DNA of 56,761 bases from Emiliania huxleyi CCMP1516 (Eukaryota; Haptophyta; Isochrysidales; Noelaerhabdaceae). Shown one piece after another: positions 27,501 through 35,522 of the stretch (position 1 is the first letter of the stretch; each line of letters opens with the position of its first letter). The notes under the pieces were generated by a model that was given only the letters and a program-made list of their open reading frames with translations, was not told where the DNA came from and ran no database searches. The position numbers and the translations under genes were made by a program. The DNA lies in contig NW_005200088.1 in assembly GCF_000372725.1 (NCBI RefSeq), positions 583,504 to 640,264 of the forward strand. The letters are read 5' to 3'.

Positions 27501-28194
27501 GAAGCCTGGCTACATGGACTCGATCATAACGCACGACGGTCAGGCTTCGCAGCTCACTGATGGCTTTGCGCTCGGCATCACCCTGCTCGTCGCCCTGACC
27601 GGCCGCGGCGCTCTCGGCTTGCTCAACGCGTGCGACGATGCATTAGAGGAGCCGGACACGGCGGAGAGCATCGCGGCGGCCGACGCGGGCTGGTCGGCGG
27701 CGCAGGCCGAGGAGCTGGCGCGGCTGGTGGTTGGGCTGGCATACGAGCGGAAGAGAAAGCGGATGCCGCTCGCAGAGGCATTGCCGCGGCTGGAGGCGCT
27801 AGTCGAGGCGGCGGGGGAGGTGGAGGAGACGGCTGGGGCCGAGGAGCGCCAGTGTGACCTCTGCTACGACGCGCCGCACTCGGTCCGCTTCGCGTGCGGC
27901 CACGCGCTGTACTGCGAGACATGTGCGCCGCGCGTGCTGGAGCGCGACACCAACTGCCCGGCCTGCCGCCAGCCGGCGCTGCCCATCGCCGCAACTGGGC
28001 GGCTGGTGGCGGAGCAGGCGACGTTTGTCCACCAGCCGCCCTCGCGCACCGTGCCCCAGGCTCAGCCCGTGGGCGCCACGGCGGCGGTCGGTGGGCGAGG
28101 GGGACGCGGTGGGCGGGGTGGGCGGGGCGGGCGCGGTGGGCGGGGTGGGCGTGGGAGGCCACGGGACGAGGGGCGTGGCGCTGGTGGCTCGTAG
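24523..28194 (+). CDS. Ankyrin-protein kinase-RING fusion protein
   Basis: A single-exon gene of 1223 residues. The order is: a small N-terminal domain with GQRGVARSFEGGRYAVAL (15-65); two blocks of four to five ankyrin repeats (about 105-265 and 360-535); an Ala/Glu/Arg coiled coil (about 550-790); a protein kinase domain (about 805-1085) with VGEGGFGRVYRC (Gly loop), FAVKTAL (ATP Lys), LHRDVSAGNILLD (catalytic loop) and ADVGLAR in place of DFG; a C3HC4 RING (about 1109-1147, CDLC ... CGHALYCETC ... CPAC); and an RGG-rich tail. The kinase keeps all three core residues and resembles plant receptor-like/IRAK kinases, so activity is likely. Joining kinase and RING in one chain would couple phosphorylation and ubiquitin transfer; this is inference. 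The two ankyrin blocks share near-identical DNA (about 24745-24860 and 25480-25600), showing an internal duplication. Confidence 0.92.
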   Translation: MLGACKPSGGDPAGAPLLGQRVVLGGLYSHPELNGQRGVARSFEGGRYAVALEGGGESVRVRPGNLSPAAVERASSGAAAAPDEVIAAVERGEEEAVLAWLEGGGRVDATYERGDVRGITLLMGAARNGHERVVELLIRHGAKVNLQNSNDDTALMFAAHHGHERVVELLLRHGAELNLQSSKGVTALMGAADNGHERVVELLLRHGAEINLQNSNGYTALMYAAFFNHPALVRRLLRAGADTAARAESGKTALQLAKEKGHAECVEAFKKHVQESVVAGRPTATAAGGEGAGGASPGGASSAGSRVAKTPPPAAAAGRASSGAAAAPDEVIAAVERGEEEAVLAWLEGGGRVDATYERSGVSGLTLLMGAAMHGHERVVELLLRRGAKLDLQNSNGDTALMYAAGKGHERVVELLLRRGAKLDLQNSNGDTALMFAAGQGHERVAELLLRHCAEVNQQGSNGGTALMLAADQGHERVVDLLLQHGAEVNLQDSDGGTALMLAALFNRPAVVRRLLRAGADTAARSASGKTALQWAKEEGHAECVRALEEHSSTAAEAEGEAAVAESAEQAAAAAREAAAAEEAAEARDAAEAALREAVEACERGDADLEALRAAINANTEAADGSEALRAARRLRDELAERKTREARALKRQRQKKEKAAAAAARAAERAAEQAEEARAAEARVAEEADRVVAEAAAARAAEEAEAASRAREEAEARAREEAAREREEARMRAEAEAEAEAEAAAVEAAVAAVAAAEAQEAAAAAAAAAAASAAAVASVAALAAATASPAAVPLDELIAATDGFAEARKVGEGGFGRVYRCDALPSLPRVACGFAVKTALVGVGAQGLAELQSEVRTLSAACHRSLLPLLGVCLAPARACLVYPLCRGGSLEDRLYRAPAALQRLRMLGFETPPPPLSSAARLRVLRDAARALHYLHTLSPMILHRDVSAGNILLDERGNGYLADVGLARAAEAGAGSSQQVSHLSTQRIFGKPGYMDSIITHDGQASQLTDGFALGITLLVALTGRGALGLLNACDDALEEPDTAESIAAADAGWSAAQAEELARLVVGLAYERKRKRMPLAEALPRLEALVEAAGEVEETAGAEERQCDLCYDAPHSVRFACGHALYCETCAPRVLERDTNCPACRQPALPIAATGRLVAEQATFVHQPPSRTVPQAQPVGATAAVGGRGGRGGRGGRGGRGGRGGRGRPRDEGRGAGGS

Positions 28195-28366
28195 TAACGC
28201 TAGTTTACAGTACGTCGACCGATGTGGATCAGTACACGGAAACTCGCCCTCACAGCTCACTGGCCCTGCTGCGTGCTGGGGAGAGCTCTCAGTCACCCGT
28301 GCTGGCCGCCCTGGCTAGTGAGTAGTGTAAAGAGTAAAGTTAGTATGATGTCAGTGTGCGGCGAAC

Positions 28367-28496
28367 GCGACACTCGCTTGATATGCTTGGCGACTGCGGG
28401 TGGCGGGAAAACAGTGAGACTAGGCGGTGTGAGGTGAAGCCACGCTACCTCCAGCGCTTGGCCACATCGTCCTTGAGACGATGTACTCTGTTGTTG
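28367..28496 (+). repeat. Dispersed repeat D, copy 1
   Basis: GCGACACT, TTGGCGACTGC, GGTGTGAGGT, CACGCTACC, CAGCGCTTGG, CACATCG and TACTCTGTTG appear in this order and match 36974-37089 with small gaps. It lies directly upstream of the helical-repeat gene. The other copy lies 300 bases after a kelch gene. Confidence 0.75.
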
Positions 28497-28562
28497 TGCA
28501 GCACTTCTCCGGTCGCTGGCAGGAGCGTGAACAGCGCGCTCTCTGGACGAAGCGAAAAAACG

Positions 28563-29855
28563 ATGTCGTTGCCTCGCCTCCCCGATTCCCACCCTCCGCC
28601 CGACTTCATCGCCGCAAAGGCCGTCCTCGAGGGCTGGCAGCGCGCGTACGAGCGGGCGGACGAGGCGACCCTCGGCGTAGCGGTCAGTGCCCTCGCGCGA
28701 CTCGCCTGCACGACTGACGGCGGCGCAGGCTTCAACTCTGGCCTTCGCTCGGCGCTCGGCTCCTTCCTCGCTGGCTTCGCGTCCCTCTGCCTTGAGGAGT
28801 CGCTCTCCGTCGAGCAGCGTCTGCAGCGTGCCGGCATCGAGAGGCTCTTGGGCGCTGCCCTTTCTCCTCCCGCGCACGCCGGCCCGGACGCGCATGGCGG
28901 GGCGAGCCTCCGCGCGACGCTCCTCTCGTGTGCGGCCGAGCTGACGCGGCGAGGCTCGGCGAGCGGCGGCGAGGCCCGGCTGGTCCCCAAAATGGTGCGC
29001 CTGGCCACAATTCCCTCCGGCGCCTCTGAAAGCAGCCGCGTCGAGATGGCGTGGCGGCGCCTTCAGGAGGTCTCGCAGCCAGTCTGCGCGGCCGCGAGGC
29101 AGCGGCTCGAGGAGGAGTCCGACAGCTCTTCCCGGCTCGGCTCCATCCGGCTGCTGCACGCGCTCTGGGAGGAGTTCGCGGCGGCGGCGGCTCCCGAGGG
29201 CGAGCAAGACGCGCAGCAGCAGGGTGGCTGGAGGAAGGCCCTCGCCGCGCTCGGAGGGTCGGTGATGAACGCCGCGGTGGGCGCCTGCATGTACGACGCA
29301 GTCGGCAAGGTTCGCCTCGCCGCGACGCGGCTGCTGCTCGCCGTCGCTCCCCACCTCCCTCCCGAGGAGGTGCTCAAGGTGGCGCTCGTCAAGGCGCGGG
29401 AGAGATGATGCGAGAGGGATGGGCCCATAGCGTAATCCTCTCATAATGGAGAAGCTGTACCTTACCCTCAGGCGCGGGACCGCGACCGCGAGACACGGCG
29501 TGTCGCGTTCCGTGTCGTCGCCCTCTTCACGGGCGAGCCCGACGCAGAGCTGCCGCCATCGCTCTGCGACCCGGACGCAGTGGCGATGCTGGTGGAGCGT
29601 GCGAGGAACGGCGCCGGAAGCACCGATGAGATGTGTGGGCTTGCGGCACGCGTCTTCTGGAGCTTCGTGATCTCGCACGTGCCCGACCCAGCGTCGGCGC
29701 TCGTCAAGCTGCGGGTCGCGGAGAGCATCTCCCTCTACGAGCCCCTGCTGCGAGAGAGGGTGAGCGAGCTCTTTGGCGCGCAGTTCGATGACGCAATGCT
29801 GGCGCCGGGAGACGACGGCGAGCAGGACGACGGCGACTTTGCCGACCCGCCGTGA
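28563..29855 (+). CDS. Helical (HEAT-like) repeat protein, two exons
   Basis: Modelled as join(28563-29393, 29472-29855), 404 residues. The chain is made of amphipathic helix pairs such as LGSIRLLHALWEEFAAAAAP, KVRLAATRLLLAVAPHLPPE and DRETRRVAFRVVALFTGEPD, ending in an acidic tail (DDGEQDDGDFADPP). This pattern fits HEAT/ARM solenoids, and the alternation recalls condensin subunit 3 (CAP-G), but I see no diagnostic motif. The intron (78 nt) is GC-AG; its first eight bases, GCGCGGGA, are repeated at the start of exon 2. Without the splice the frame stops after VKARER. I chose the ATG at 28563 (MSLPRLPDSHPPPDFIAAK). Confidence 0.65.
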
Positions 29856-30189
29856 TGCGCGCGCCTCGAGGCACGTTCTGGACAGGATCGGCGCAAGATG
29901 GATCGTCAGAGAGAGAGTTGTTCTCTTCTATTGTCAGTGACGCGCCCCCAAGGGCGCTCCCCGCGATTTCAGCAAAGTCCACACACACACAGCAACGAGG
30001 CTCGCCGCTACCTAGGCTCCGCCGTTGCGACATGGATCATCGCAGAGAGGCTTGCGCACCGCGAGCCTTTGCGCGGGGGCGAGAGATCGAGAGGTGGGTT
30101 GAATTCTCAGTCGTGAACCTGCAGTTTTTTTAGAAGCGCCGCCGTGCTGCCCTGTGATACTGCAGCGATAGCCAGGAGTGAAAGGAAAG
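29856..30189. other. Intergenic, no gene recognised
   Basis: Contains a short CACACACA run and no coding pattern. Confidence 0.5.
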
Positions 30190-30903
30190 ATGCAGATCGA
30201 AAACGGCGCCATCGCGGCGGCCCGGGACGAGGCGGTGGCCGGCATGAACCGCCTCTTCGCCAAGGTCGACCGCGACGTCTGCGCCGCGCTGGTGCCCGTG
30301 CAGGCCCGTGCGAAGGAGCTCGACGCGCAAATCATCGAGGCTCAAGAGCAGCTCGAGCACGTTCAGCGTGAGCGAGAGCGCTACCTGGAGCGCTTCAAGA
30401 GCCTCACGCTCTGCTTCAATGGAACCCGCCACATGTCCTCTCTCGGATCGGCGCACGACGTCGAAGAGGTGGACGGCCGCGCGACATCCACAGAGGCGTC
30501 GGAGATGGCCGGCGACATTGGAACGCTCGACGATCGCAGCCCGGCAAAGCAGGGCACGCCCCGCATCGGCGATTCCCCGCTCCCCATCCGCCGGGCCGAG
30601 CCTGAGGCGCCGGCTGCAGTCGAACCGTGCACGCCAGCCAGCAAGGACCCGCCTGCGTCCGAGCGCTCGAACCCGCCGACGCTCATCCCCAGTGCTGCCC
30701 GCTCGCCGCCAGATGGCCTCGCCTCCACTCCGGCGGCGGGGACGAAGCGTCCTCTCCCAGTGGAGCCATCAACGGAGCTTTCTGCAACTGCAAAGCAAGG
30801 CGTTGGTCGCTCGATCTTCGCCACCCCCTCTCCCGCCGCTTGCGGCGGATCGGAGCCGTTCGAGATCGTTGGGCCCGCCCGCTCGGTCCCTCCGGTGGTT
30901 TGA
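30190..30903 (+). CDS. Coiled-coil protein with disordered tail, function unknown
   Basis: An open frame of 237 residues with G/C-ending codons. Residues 1-75 form a charged helical region (VPVQARAKELDAQIIEAQEQ, LEHVQRERERYLERFKSL), probably a coiled coil. The rest is rich in Ser, Pro, Ala and Thr with no repeats, typical of disorder. It ends GPARSVPPVV. I used the ATG at 30190; the frame extends a few codons upstream only with GTG. I do not recognise the family. The exon at 31368 could belong to the same gene if this one continues by splicing before its stop. Confidence 0.55.
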   Translation: MQIENGAIAAARDEAVAGMNRLFAKVDRDVCAALVPVQARAKELDAQIIEAQEQLEHVQRERERYLERFKSLTLCFNGTRHMSSLGSAHDVEEVDGRATSTEASEMAGDIGTLDDRSPAKQGTPRIGDSPLPIRRAEPEAPAAVEPCTPASKDPPASERSNPPTLIPSAARSPPDGLASTPAAGTKRPLPVEPSTELSATAKQGVGRSIFATPSPAACGGSEPFEIVGPARSVPPVV

Positions 30904-31367
30904 AGCAAGAGCGTTGCGACAGTGTGGAGACGAGGCGCTCTTCGCCGTGTCGTTGGCTCGCGCCTCTCTTTGCCGAGAGGAAAGGGCAGTGCACGATCGT
31001 ACTGTGCTCTGAGCGAGGGGTGCAGCAGACGGCGTGCGTCGTCTACAGTACGCATCAGCCTCGCGTGCGCTGACTGGTGTGTGGCACACAGAGACCGCCG
31101 CTCGTTTGCGCGTCTCCGCCCCGACGTGCGGAGTCCGAGGCGATAGAGCGCGCGCCCCCGGCCGCGCGGTCGCACACTTTGACTTACTTACTGACTCGCT
31201 TCCGCAACCCGCAAGTTTCTGTGTGTGTCCCGTCGATGCTGTCTGGCCCGGCAGCGTGTGAGAGAAAGAAAGAAAGCGGAAGAAGGCAAGCTGTACGCTG
31301 TGGTTGAGGACGACGAGCTGAGGTCGAAAGCGCAAAGCCGGAAAGGCCGGCTCGCTCGGTTCCCCAG
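30904..31367. other. No gene recognised
   Basis: Includes GAAAGAAAGAAAG at about 31262-31275 and ends at the acceptor TTCCCCAG (31360-31367). Possibly introns and UTR. Confidence 0.45.
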
Positions 31368-31627
31368 GGGACCGTGGCCCGACGACCGTCGCCTCGGACT
31401 GGCTCGCGAACGAGCTGGCTGAGCACGGAGAGATCGATGCGGCATACCGCGACCGCATAGTGATGCACCTGATGACGGCCGCCGGCGCCTCAGCGCCGGC
31501 CGACGCCGTGTTCAGGTTCAAGGCTGGCGAGACGATGCAGACCTCTCGCCCGACCTCTTCGACGGGCGAGGACGACGACGAGGACACCGGCTCCGAGGAG
31601 TATTCCGACGACAGGGTCTCCGACTAG
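31368..31627 (+). CDS. C-terminal exon of an unknown acidic-tailed protein
   Basis: After the acceptor CCCCAG|GG an open frame with strong G/C-ending codons reads RGPTTVASDWLANELAEHGE, then AYRDRIVMHLMTAAG, and an acidic end (TGEDDDEDTGSEEYSDDRVS) to TAG at 31625-31627. It has no Met start and was found by codon pattern alone. The last residues recall nuclear proteins with acidic tails, but I do not recognise it. The upstream exon is unknown. Confidence 0.5.
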
Positions 31628-31844
31628 CTGGCCTCACCCATATCTTACCCCTTCTGCCCCCCCCTCCTGCGACCCCCCAGGCTAGACGGAGTAGTCAGAT
31701 GTAGATTCTGCCCCACACAGCCCCTTACCCCTTCACCCTCGCCTCGCTGCTTGGTGTTTCTGAACGCAGTCGTCCACGCTGTGGGGGTTTGTGCGGGTCC
31801 TGTGTCTGGGAGGGAGGGAGTGGGGTGCAGGTTGCTCACCCACG

Positions 31845-31945
31845 GCACCGGGCCGGTGCTTGCACTTTGAATGCCGTGGGGCTCCTGCCCGTGTCCGGGC
31901 GTGGAGATGCGAGGGTCGCCCCCCCTTGCCCCATCACACGTGTCG
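31845..31945 (+). repeat. Dispersed repeat R, copy 6
   Basis: CTTGCACTTTGAATGCCGTG, GGGCTCCTGCCCGTGTCCGG, GCGTGGAGATGCGAGGGTCG, poly-C, TTGCCCCATCAC. This is the best-preserved copy. It is followed at once by a 10-bp minisatellite and, 200 bases on, by an acceptor site. Confidence 0.88.
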
Positions 31946-31952
31946 TGCCGAG

Positions 31953-32055
31953 CCATCTCGGGCGATCTCGGGCGATCTTTGGTGAACTTTGGTGATCTCG
32001 GGTGATCTCGGGTGATCTCGGGTGATCTCGGGTGATCTCGGGTGATCTTGGGTGG
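31953..32055. repeat. 10-bp minisatellite (GATCTCGGGT)
   Basis: About ten units of GATCTCGGGT with variants GATCTCGGGC, GATCTTTGGT and GATCTTGGGT. Probably intronic, upstream of the acceptor at 32149-32150. Confidence 0.92.
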
Positions 32056-32150
32056 GATCATGTCACAGTTGGGCATCGCGAGCACACGCGGCATTTCGTA
32101 GCACACGCCCTGCCAGCAGACCCAGCTCACCTTGACAATACTTGACACAG

Positions 32151-33218
32151 GCTCGAGGCGCGGCTCGCCGAGGCGAACGAGCGCTTGGTGGTGGCGGAGG
32201 CGGCGGCGGCGGACGAGGCGGCGGCGCGGGCGGCGGCGGAGGGCGCGACGGCGGCGGCGGCCGAGGCGGCGGCGGCGGCCGAGGCGGCGCGGGTGGCGGC
32301 GCGCGGACGCAGAGTTGGTCGGTGTGCGGGAGGCGGCGGAGGAGGAGCGGCGCGCCGCTGTCTCCGCCGCCGACGGCTTGCGTGCGCAGCTCGAGGCTGC
32401 CAGTGCGGCAGCCGCGGCCGGTGCCGCGGGGCTGCAGGGGGCGGAGCAGGCGGCATCGAGGGCGACCGCGGAGGCGGCGGCGGAGAAGGAGCGGCGGGCA
32501 GTGGCCGACGAGACGGCGCACGCCCTCAAGGAGGAGCGCGATAAGCTTCGCGACGAGCTGAGCTTGCTGCACGAGCGTGCGGCCAAGCTGCCGCAGCGCT
32601 TCGCCGCCGGCCTGCTCTTCGGCAAGCGGATGCCCGAGGAGGACCCCGCCGACCTTGGCCCGCTAGAGCAGGCGAGATATGCGGACTCCTTTCACACACT
32701 CCCGTGCCTCCCTTCTACCCGGACACTCCCTGCAGACACGAGAAGACGCTCCGGATGACACCAGATTGCGGATGCCCACCGTGCAGTCAGGACTCTCCCC
32801 TGACCCCGGCCGCCTCGAGCAGATTGCGGATGCCCACCTCGGCAACATCGCCGGCCTCGCATCGATGGCCGTCGCCAAGCTCAGCCCCTTCGGCTGGTTC
32901 GGCGGAGGCGCCGAGGGCGGAGGTGCGGAGGAGGAGGCAGCGGCGGCGGTGCCGGTGGCGGAGGCGGTGGCGGAGGCAGTACCGGAGGCGGAGGCGGAGG
33001 CGGTGCCGGTGCTGGAGGCGGAGGCGGAGGCGGAGGTGGCTGAGGGGGGCGAAGTGGAGGAGGCGGAGGGCTCGGGGGTCAGGCCTGCGGCGGGGTCGCC
33101 AGTTCCCGCGGCGGCGGCGACGCAGCAAGGGGCGAGCGAGGAGGAGATGGTGAGAGAGCTGGTGAGTGCCATGCCCATGGCGACGCTCGCAGCTGCGACG
33201 CCGAGCGCGGCAACGTAG
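32151..33218 (+). CDS. Coiled-coil protein, exon structure uncertain
   Basis: After the acceptor TTGACACAG (ends 32150) the frame reads LEARLAEANERLVVAEAAAA, an Ala/Glu coiled coil. Near 32310 coding moves to another frame (AELVGVREAAEEERRAAVSA ... DKLRDELSLLHERAAKLPQR), which needs a missed short intron or a one-base error. A last part (from about 32750) reads GLSPDPGRLEQIADAHLGNI, then GLASMAVAKLSPFGWFGGG and an acidic Glu/Ala/Val tail to 33218. CAGATTGCGGATGCCCACC occurs twice (from about 32763 and from about 32819), which blurs the splice site between the last two parts. The 5' exons and function are unknown. Confidence 0.5.
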
Positions 33219-33437
33219 GGGGAGGGGGCGAGGTCGCGGGTCTGACGGGGGCCACTTGCTTCCGTGGTCTAGTCCCCTGGTCTAGTCCAGAGCCGGATCC
33301 GGTGTGCAGAGGAACGCCAAGGGGCGGGGTGTCGCGACACAATTCGTCTGTCTGTCTCGTCTTAGCAGGCAGCGGGCATCCCGCCATCAGTGCTGGGGAG
33401 GGGCACTTCAGGGCCACACACCAACATCACTCCAATA

Positions 33438-33465
33438 GCGCGCGCGCGCGCGCGCGCGCGCGCGC
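33438..33465. repeat. (CG)14 dinucleotide run
   Basis: An uninterrupted GC alternation of about 28 bases, a sequence able to adopt Z-form DNA. It lies between the coiled-coil gene and the convergent PLP-enzyme gene. Confidence 0.97.
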
Positions 33466-33730
33466 CGCCGATCTCGAATACACGAACCGGAGAGAGTTAA
33501 GATACGGATCTCTACGGCTTTCGAGAGCACTCTATTGGAGTGCGGTCATCAGTGAGATCGTCTAAAAGAACGAGAGCGCGCACACCCGCCACGCGCCACC
33601 CCGGACGAGAGCGGAGAGGGCGTGGAGGATGAGGCTGCGAGGGCCGGACGGGGCCTTCTTTTTATCTCCTTGCTCTAAGACAAAAAGACACACTTCCAGT
33701 GTTGTGCGCGATAGAAAGGACCGACAATAC

Positions 33731-34978
33731 CTAGCTAGAAGATTCAAACACCTCCTTGACCCCTTCGTCGAGCGCACTTTGCAGATCCCGCAGCAGGTCC
33801 TCCACGTTTTCCAAGCCAACCGAGAGCCGAAGGAGGCCTGGAGGACTTGTCGGTGTGGTCCAAAGGGCCTCAAAGGAAGCGTTGTGCTGGATCAGAGACT
33901 CCGGTCCGCCCAAGCTCGTAGCCCGCCTCCAAAGCTTTGTACGCGCGGCAACGGCCACCGCTGCCTCCTCACCGCCGTGTAGCTCAAATGAGAGCATGCC
34001 TCCGTAGCCGCTGCGCATCTGGGCCTTGGCGAGCTCGTGCTGCGGATGTGACGGCAGCCCAGGATAGTGGACAGCGGAGACCGCCGAGTGCTCCTCAAGC
34101 ATCTTTGCAACTGCCAGGGCGTTGGAGCAGTGCAAGTTGAGTCGTGCAGACAGAGAGCGGAGCCCGCGAAGCAGCAGCCAACAGTCGAACGGCGATGGCA
34201 CCGCACCCGCATTCCGCTGTTCGGATCTGATCGCGGCGAGCAAGGGCGCTGAGTTCTCTCCACCAACGACAATTCCTCCCAAAAGATCCGAGTGGCCGCC
34301 GAGGTACTTTGTGCTCGAGTGCATGACGAGGTCTGCCCCGAGAGCGAGAGGTTGCAACAACGCCGGGGTGCACCAAGTTGCGTCCACGACGGAGGGCACA
34401 CCGGCTGCCCTCGCACGCCGTGCAATGTCGTGAACATTCGTGAGCTTGCACATTGGGTTGCTGGGCGTCTCGCACCACACCAGGGACGCGCCTCCGTCGA
34501 TGGCGGCCTGCACTGCGCTGGTGTCACTCATGTCTACGCGTTCAAAGGTGCAGCCCCAGCGAGCATACGAACCCGAGAGCAAGGTCGCCGTGCCATGGAA
34601 GACGTCGTTTGCGAGCACGACGTGCGAGCCCGGCTCCAGCAGCGCGTGGAATATTGCATTGATCGACGCCATGCCCGAAGCAAAGGAGACGGCGTCAGAT
34701 CCGCCCTCAAGCCCCGCGACGGTGCGTTCCAGCAGCGATCTTGTCGGGTTGTCGCTGCGGGAGTAGAAGTAGCCGCGTTCGTAGCCGCCGTCCGCGTCGC
34801 GCTCAAAAGTCGTGCTCAGGTGCAGCGGTGGCGAGAGAGATCCGTGCGCGTGGTCTATCTCGGAACCCGCCTGCGCCAGCCGCGACTGCACGTGCCAAGC
34901 GGCCTCGCTGCTGAGATGCCGCACCTTGTGGCCTCGAGCCAGCGCGCGCCAGCAGAGCCGCCTCTGTGTCAGCAGCAT
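33731..34978 (-). CDS. Cys/Met-metabolism PLP-dependent enzyme (cystathionine gamma-synthase/lyase family)
   Basis: A single-exon gene of 415 residues, the usual family length plus a leader. Family landmarks: YSRSDNPTRSLLE (about 72-84), FASGMASINAIF (99-110), VVDATWCTP (197-205, Asp to the pyridine nitrogen; VDNTxATP is usual) and MHSSTKYLGGHSD (219-231) with Lys224 as the expected PLP Schiff-base lysine. The Arg-rich, Ser-rich N-terminus (MLLTQRRLCWRALARGHKVR) looks like a mitochondrial or plastid leader. Members catalyse gamma- or beta-elimination or replacement on cystathionine, homocysteine or methionine; I cannot tell which from these motifs. The ATG at 34978 is the first true Met; the frame upstream offers only TTG. 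It lies convergent to the coiled-coil gene ending at 33218. Confidence 0.93.
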   Translation of the reverse strand: MLLTQRRLCWRALARGHKVRHLSSEAAWHVQSRLAQAGSEIDHAHGSLSPPLHLSTTFERDADGGYERGYFYSRSDNPTRSLLERTVAGLEGGSDAVSFASGMASINAIFHALLEPGSHVVLANDVFHGTATLLSGSYARWGCTFERVDMSDTSAVQAAIDGGASLVWCETPSNPMCKLTNVHDIARRARAAGVPSVVDATWCTPALLQPLALGADLVMHSSTKYLGGHSDLLGGIVVGGENSAPLLAAIRSEQRNAGAVPSPFDCWLLLRGLRSLSARLNLHCSNALAVAKMLEEHSAVSAVHYPGLPSHPQHELAKAQMRSGYGGMLSFELHGGEEAAVAVAARTKLWRRATSLGGPESLIQHNASFEALWTTPTSPPGLLRLSVGLENVEDLLRDLQSALDEGVKEVFESSS

Positions 34979-35522
34979 GAGACGGACGAGCGATCGGGCT
35001 GATGGGCTACAGCGGCGACGGCCCCCAACGTCTGAACCAAGCAAGGACGCGCGATGGGGAGGAGACGTGGCAAGGCCTCTCGAGGTATCATGGCGTCTCT
35101 CCCGATCCCAATTGCCCGATCGGGAGAGATAGGATTCCTAGCTGGACTGTAAATCCCCGGATACTGACTGCGATTCCGGTCACCGTCTGCCGGGCGCCGA
35201 CTCCTTTGTCGGCTGGGCGGGCTCGACGTCGTGCGCGTAATACGGCTCGAGCCGTTCACGCGCACGACGTCTTGAGCCACCCACGCACCCCACCACCTCA
35301 AAAAGAAAGAAAAGAAAGAAAACAGACAACCCAAACGAGGGATGGGGGAGGAGGACAGGGTCCCCACCTGCACGAGCAGGATTTTGGAAGGACGATCAGG
35401 GGGACAGGTGGGGCTCTCCTGCTCCTGACAAGGGACACGACAGGCTCGCAGCGCGGTGCTCACGGCCCGGCTTGTTACTTGGCGGTTTCTTTTCGCCGAC
35501 TCCATCGGTTGTGTGTGTGCGG
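34979..35522. other. Divergent intergenic region
   Basis: Lies between the PLP-enzyme gene (-) and the kelch gene (+), so it should hold both promoters. It contains a short copy of repeat T (35300-35345). No core promoter motif is clear. Confidence 0.5.
35300..35345 (-). repeat. Dispersed repeat T, short copy
   Basis: AAAGAAAGAAAACAGACAAC, then CCAAACGAGGGATGG. It matches the T-tract part of 17155-17310 in reverse complement. Confidence 0.7.
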
